Below, one piece after another: positions 59,137 to 64,000 of a stretch of 64,000 nt of DNA. The DNA is taken from positions 2,673,567-2,737,566 of the forward strand of contig NC_134511.1 in NCBI RefSeq assembly GCF_027942865.1, read 5' to 3'. A program made the position numbers and the translations under genes. The notes beneath the pieces were generated by a model. The model ran no database searches. It saw only the letters and a program-made list of their open reading frames with translations, and was not told where the DNA came from. This DNA comes from Odontesthes bonariensis (lineage: Eukaryota > Chordata > Actinopteri > Atheriniformes > Atherinopsidae). How positions within the stretch are numbered: position 1 is the stretch's first letter; each line of letters begins with the position of its first letter.

Positions 59137-60939
59137 CTGCAAGTAATCAGCACACATTGATTTTTATGTTAACTTGTCCTGTCATTTGGTAGCCTAGCAA
59201 GCCAGACCCCTTTACAGCAAAAAGCTGTACAGGGGTCTAATGAGTTGCCACTGTTGTGATGCTTTTCATGTTTTGGGATAAACAGAAGTTATCGTGTGTC
59301 GTGGGCAGTTATCATGGCCAGTCACAGCTACTATGAATGTACCTGTACCATGTAGGTACAGGTAAAAATGTAAGGAACTTATGGATGTCCACTTTAAAGT
59401 GAAGCTTTAGTTCATAACAGGACGTAATATTAGACATTCCGAGCTGTTTTTATTTCATCATTTTTGTCACATTTAGTGCCTCTTGACTTAAACTTAATGT
59501 ACCTGTAGCATTCACATGGATATTTATACTTTTATAAGAGTTATTAACAATAAGATGCAATTGCTAATAGGGGGATGTAAAAAAAAAAAAGTGGCTACCG
59601 AATTGAAAATGATGACAAAGCCCAGTCTGGTCACTTTATTTGAGGGCCGTCTCGATGTGAAAATATGTAATTCAGCTGTTCAGATTTGCAGGGGTCTGCA
59701 GATAAATCCACCGTCCTCATCTTTATCTTCACCCTCAACTTTACGGCTGCATTTGCTGTGCCTCAGAAGTGGGAAGTCAAAGTTCTCTTGCTCTTTTGCT
59801 TTACAGTTAACAGAAAATTATCATTGTACATGATTAAGAAAACTGACTTGCTTATTTTTTTCATTTTTACCCAACAGAGATTTGCTGTAGCTTGCTGAGT
59901 TTAGCAGATCACATCAAATCCCGCTATGACCTGTACTTCAAGCAGATTTGCTGTGTTTAAAACTAAAATGACCATTCTTTAAACAATAAGAAGTAACTTT
60001 CGCAACACTGAGTGAACCTTAAAAAGAAGGAAAGCAGCAACAACTTATGAGAAACTAAAAAAAAAAGTGATGAAGGACAGGTCTGCCCTGATGAAAAGGA
60101 ATGCATCGAGCATGACTGTAATCAAGAAAAACAAGAAAAACTTTGGAGCAGAATGTTTCTTGAGCGGTTTGACCGCAGAGTAATTTCTATCCTGACAGCA
60201 GAAGGTGACAGGAACAGGAAACTTCATAATGGTTTCGTAACTAACTTATTACAATGTCTCAGCTGGCTTGTGGATGTGGCCACTTTATCTGGTGTAAGTT
60301 GATTTATGAACACCTGAAAGCCTGCTTATCTCATTCTGGGCACACCAAATAGCAGCCAAACAATAGTCTGCGTTTAAAATTCAACCTGCCGCACACCAAC
60401 ACAGGAACTGCTGCCTATTTCAGTTTCCCTCCTTGCCTCCTTTCTTTCCTCCCTCCTTCCTACATCTATATACCTGGCCTTGCCCTGGGAGGCCACAGTT
60501 ATATGATGTTACAGTAGGCTCTCTAGCATGGCCACAGAAAGCATGTGTTGTGCGAATACACAATAAAATCACTGTGCTGTAATTAAGATGTAATAAAGGG
60601 GGTTAAACATTGGAAGTTAATGACTAAATTAAATCATTTAATCTTTAATAGATAACAAATACAATATAATCATATTTTAAGGTTCGCCTCTGGTATTCAC
60701 TCACTTGTTGAGCTTAAGCTCACTTCGCAGCAGCGACCCTATTTATTTAGGGAGCTTTAACTTATTCTAAATCAAAGCGACTCGTATGCCTACAATTTAA
60801 TAGGACTTTGCTCACAGATTAGAAAGGGTCACAGTACAATTTCAGAAAGCGTTCTTCCTTCATTCTTATCGGTATCAAGTCAAGCTGTTAAGTCTGTGTA
60901 GTAAAAGTAGTTTACCCCAGGAGACGGATATTTACTCAC
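59137..60939. other. VAMP first intron, no gene seen
   Basis: No repeat named with confidence and no exon recognised in this 1.8-kb intron. Confidence 0.5.
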
Positions 60940-60942
60940 CAT
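60940..60942 (-). CDS. VAMP-type R-SNARE, start codon at the end of exon 1
   Basis: The sequence on the minus strand is CGACAGACATG followed by GTGAGT, so the ATG is the last codon of exon 1 and splices in phase 0 to GTGAACGGT. Several VAMP genes have a first coding exon with little more than the start codon. The 5' end of the exon was not determined. Confidence 0.75.
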
Positions 60943-61415
60943 GTCTGTCGCTGAACTTGGGTCGTTACTGTCACTGAACTGCCTGCATTGAAAGGTCAAC
61001 TGAAGACAGCTTTACAGAAACAGGAAATAAAGAGTGCACGTTCTGTGGGTTTGGTGTGACATCAAATAAAGCCACAACGTTTCTTCTTTCCCTTTGTATG
61101 TTATCTTCAACGTGTGAGTTTGTTCCTGTCGCTTTCGCTTCTGCCTGCAGTTGCCCCACAACCTCTTCTTACTTCTGCTTATGAGGCGCTCACGGTATTC
61201 CCGGAAAGTTGGCTTTTACACAAAGTAGTTACATGAGCGAACCAACTAATGATGAACCGACTTCTATTATTGTCACTGCTGACTGTAGAGGCTGTGCTCA
61301 GCGCCGTACCTCCATATTAAAACAAGTTCTGAACTTATTATATTCTAGTTTTTGCTCCACTACACGGGTTTGAACTACCCTTTAATGGTAAAAACCAGCC
61401 ATATTAGTTTTCCAG

Positions 61416-62013
61416 TTTATTTGTATAGCGCCAAATCGCAATAATCATCTCACAATAGTCATCTCGAGGCACTTCATTGACACTCTCCAATTCAAACCAT
61501 TTAGAGTACATTTCATTGTAGTCATAATCCAATCCAATTCGTTTAATTCAAAAACTATTTCCTAGCTAATGAAACCAACGGATTGCACCGAAACTTGTCT
61601 TTGGTCCAATCTCCTATTCAGAGCATGCATGAGGCGACTGTGGAAAGAAAAAACTTCCCTTTGAAGAAGAAGAAACCTCCATCAGAAACAGACTTTGGAA
61701 GTGTGGCCATCCGCCTTGACCAGCTGGGGTTTGAGAGGATAGAATAGAGGGGACAACAAACACCATAACACCAGGCCAGGGATACCTGCTGAGAAAGAGA
61801 AACACAAGTTAATGACAAGAATAATGACATATGTACATAATGTCATATAAGGAAATAAAAGGGGGGGAAAGAGAGCAAAGTGAGAAAAGGTGTGTCATAG
61901 GAGGTCCCCCAGCAGTCTGGGCCCATAATTGTATAACTATGGGATGTTTCAGGATCACCAGAGCCATCCCTCAGCTTATAGCTTTATCAAAAAAGACCGT
62001 TTAAAGCCTAATC
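61416..62013 (+). repeat. Common teleost interspersed repeat
   Basis: It starts TTTATTTGTATAGCGCCAAA and contains AAGAAGAAACCTCCATCAGA, CACCAGGCCAGGGATACCTG and CAGCAGTCTGGGCCCATA, a repeat seen in many fish genomes; a short piece also lies at 32980-33110. It ends at the TTAA MITE. Confidence 0.7.
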
Positions 62014-62017
62014 TTAA

Positions 62018-62393
62018 AGGTGCCGTCGGCAACTTTTTTTTAGTCATATTAGCTTGAACTGTCATGGGATTCTGGAAGTAGAATATTAAATAGGCTGTTT
62101 AGGAAAAATCCCGAATTCTGTAGCTCCCTCTGAAGCCTGTAATCATGCTTGCAAAAATCGAGCGCTCCCGGCTGTTTTTAACCAATCACGTTAGGTTTAT
62201 TATTTATCTATTATCTGAGCAGAACAGTCACCAACCACGTCTGAGCGTGAGTCTGCCCCAGCTTTTGTGCGTGCACACTGGTGTGAACTCACGTGCACAA
62301 CCTCATCCACAGAGGGGGAGGGACCTGAAAGTTGTATCAGCTCGAATTTTCCGACTTTCGACTCGGAATTTTGAAAAACTGCCGACGGCAGCT
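62018..62393. mobile_element. TTAA-flanked MITE cutting the MULE-like gene
   Basis: TTAA at 62014-62017 and 62394-62397 flanks ends AGGTGCCGTCGGCAACTT and, mirrored, AGCTGCCGTCGGCAGTTT. The 376-bp body has no coding capacity of its own. Confidence 0.8.
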
Positions 62394-62397
62394 TTAA

Positions 62398-63430
62398 GGG
62401 AGAAGACAAAGCAACAAGAAGCGCTCCCTTGGAGGATGTGTCCATTATGGCACACCTGTCCTGGTACTTGTTATTATAACCCTCCACCTGATTCTGCAGT
62501 GCTGTCAACATGCTTGGACCACTCTGCGTTCCATATTCCTCCCTACACACCTTATGGAACAGTCTAGGAAATACAAAAATTAGTTGTTATGGGTGTTACT
62601 TTCATACTGTGGAAAATTGTAAATACATTCACTGAATGTTACCACTGAATTGTATTTCTATAGAAAATAGTGGGAGACCATGTTTTCCAGTGCGATGCCC
62701 ACCTTTGCACATAGCACAGGTCAGGGCAAATCTCCCTGTTGGCAGAGGCATATACAAACTGCTGACCATACTCCACTTGGAGGTCATGTTTTAGCACCAC
62801 CAGAGCAGATGTGGGGGTGTGACCGATCTCAAACAGACCAATGAGAACCTCTTTGGCCTTTTCCCCAACATCCCGGTAGCGGATAGCATCGGCAACAAAC
62901 AGGTGGTGATTATGCCTGTTTTCTATCCGTACTTCGAATGGGAACCTATGTGGGTCCTTAGTCCTATAACATATTTCAATATCTCAATATAACTATTATG
63001 TCTAAAACAATGACAGTGGATCAATAAACTCACTTTGTTTCACCACCAGAGTTCTTCAGAGTTACAAATAGTTTTGCTGGACAGCAGGTGTCTTTTGAAT
63101 CCCTGCTGCTGCTGCTTGCGGCCTTGACATTGACCTTATGCTGGCATTTGTAACTTGCCTGACCAAAATATAGTGAATTTACAGCAAGGAAAAAGACACT
63201 GATAAATTGCTTTAGGAAATGTTGACAGCAAAACTTTTACCTTGAATAGCACACGGTGCCCCCGTCTCGGTCGGGTGACATCCACCCTCCATGTCACTCC
63301 CGATGACCCCTTCAAAAACTGCATCCACTGCTTTGCTTGATCCACGGAGGCGAGATCCACGCGGACTTTGGCATCAAAGCTGGTGTAGTCTCCAGCTGAC
63401 GGCACCTCATTGTAATGGCAGACATGGCAC
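62398..63430 (-). mobile_element. MULE-like transposon-derived gene, four exons, 3' end lost
   Basis: Four minus-strand exons at 63241-63430, 63034-63158, 62703-62963 and 62398-62563 join with GT-AG introns and matching phases to give about 245 continuous codons. Motifs read, in order: CHVCHYNEVPSAGDYTSF, RPRRGHRVLFK, YKCQHKVNVK, IENRHNHHLFVADAIRYRDV, GHTPTSALVVLKHDL, QFVYASANREICPDLCYV and FHKVCREEYGTQSGPSMLTA. This resembles the N-terminal region of a multi-copy fish family that often carries a MULE-type transposase and SWIM finger downstream. The frame ends at the TTAA of the MITE; the catalytic part is not present after it. Earlier exons are probably beyond 63430. Confidence 0.55.
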
Positions 63431-64000
63431 CTAAATTAGTTTGGTAGCCAGCCCTAGAAGTAGGAAACAAACAACTAATAATTAAAATCCACACACAAAG
63501 GTAATACTTTTGCTGGCCTTCACAGATATCGAATAGATAGGCCATTCAAGACAGTGATACTGTAATGCTACTCAACTACTATACTGTGCTCTTTCAAAAT
63601 AATCTGAATACTGCAAGTTAATACAACTATGTCTATGCTGTAATATTCCTCATAGTAACAGTTACTGAGTGACATATACTGTCAAGACACCTTCAGCTGT
63701 GGATACGCCAAGTTTTCTTCAGGTCCCAAGCACACACAAACACTAAGTCTGAAAAAGTAAAGACATTTACAAAACCATCACAAAACAGCATGCCTAACTT
63801 AGCTACAGTAATTAATTATCTATGAACAACACCAAACTAACATGATAATAACTTACTTGCTAAGCTGTAAAAAAAAATATGAAGGCGGCGTCAGTAAAGC
63901 GTGAGATAACGTTAGAAGATTAGCTAGACTGTCTAGTATTATTATACCAACTTGGGTGCTGGCATTAATTCACATAACATGCTAACGTACCAAAGAAGCT
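63431..64000. other. Upstream side of the MULE-like gene, shared with the fold-back at 53.8 kb
   Basis: From about 63770 to the window edge the sequence matches 54030-54185 directly and 53828-54010 inverted. It lies upstream of the MULE-like exons and may be that element's terminal region; the end of the window cuts it off. Confidence 0.6.

Noticed and set aside
59686-59898. Plus-strand frame with a hydrophobic, signal-like stretch
   Set aside because: Short, no family match, inside the VAMP first intron.

Overview
The window reads as nuclear DNA of a teleost fish. It carries replication-type histone genes with 3' stem-loops, nuclear tRNA genes, spliced genes with GT-AG introns, and a dense load of the transposon families usual in fish (hAT, Harbinger-like, Tc1/mariner-like, TTAA-flanked MITEs, L1/Tx1-like and L2/Rex-like retroposons). 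Nothing looks bacterial or viral.

Layout. 1-1905: a tandem array with a ~508-513 bp period, each unit holding a head-to-head tRNA-Gly(TCC) (minus) and tRNA-Trp(CCA) (plus). 2.1-2.5 kb: histone H4 (minus). 4.6-18.8 kb: a minus-strand ERCC6L/PICH gene in three visible exons: the SNF2 ATPase exon (16704-18756), an 8157-bp exon (6855-15011) that is mostly about 165 copies of a 45-bp (15-residue) repeat, and the C-terminal TPR exon (4604-5992). The giant exon is a duplicate of the last exon's 5' part in which one 15-residue unit has been amplified. 20.5-22.9 kb: an unrelated GC-rich minisatellite. 23-33 kb: gene-poor, with repeat remnants. 33.7-50.9 kb: dispersed histone genes H1 (minus), H3.2 (minus), H2A (plus) and H2B (minus). 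A 5'-truncated L1-like element lies between the H3 and H2A promoters, and a three-level transposon nest (Harbinger-like > hAT > mariner-like and TTAA MITE) lies between H2A and H2B. An orphan H2B promoter sits at 41.66 kb.

51.5-54.6 kb: a hAT deletion derivative, then a composite fold-back element. 55-61 kb: a small VAMP-type R-SNARE gene (minus) with three coding exons, the first holding only the ATG; its large introns contain Tc1, L1 and DNA-transposon debris. 62.4-63.4 kb: four in-phase exons of a transposon-derived protein cut off by a TTAA MITE; the sequence upstream of it at the window edge is shared with the fold-back element at 53.8 kb.

How genes fit together: the five histone classes form one S-phase histone locus, each gene with its own processing stem-loop. 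ERCC6L encodes a mitotic DNA translocase and sits inside the locus between H4 and H1; no functional link can be read from position alone. The 5' exon of ERCC6L, which should encode the N-terminal TPR, was not found. All calls come from reading the sequence; no database search was run.
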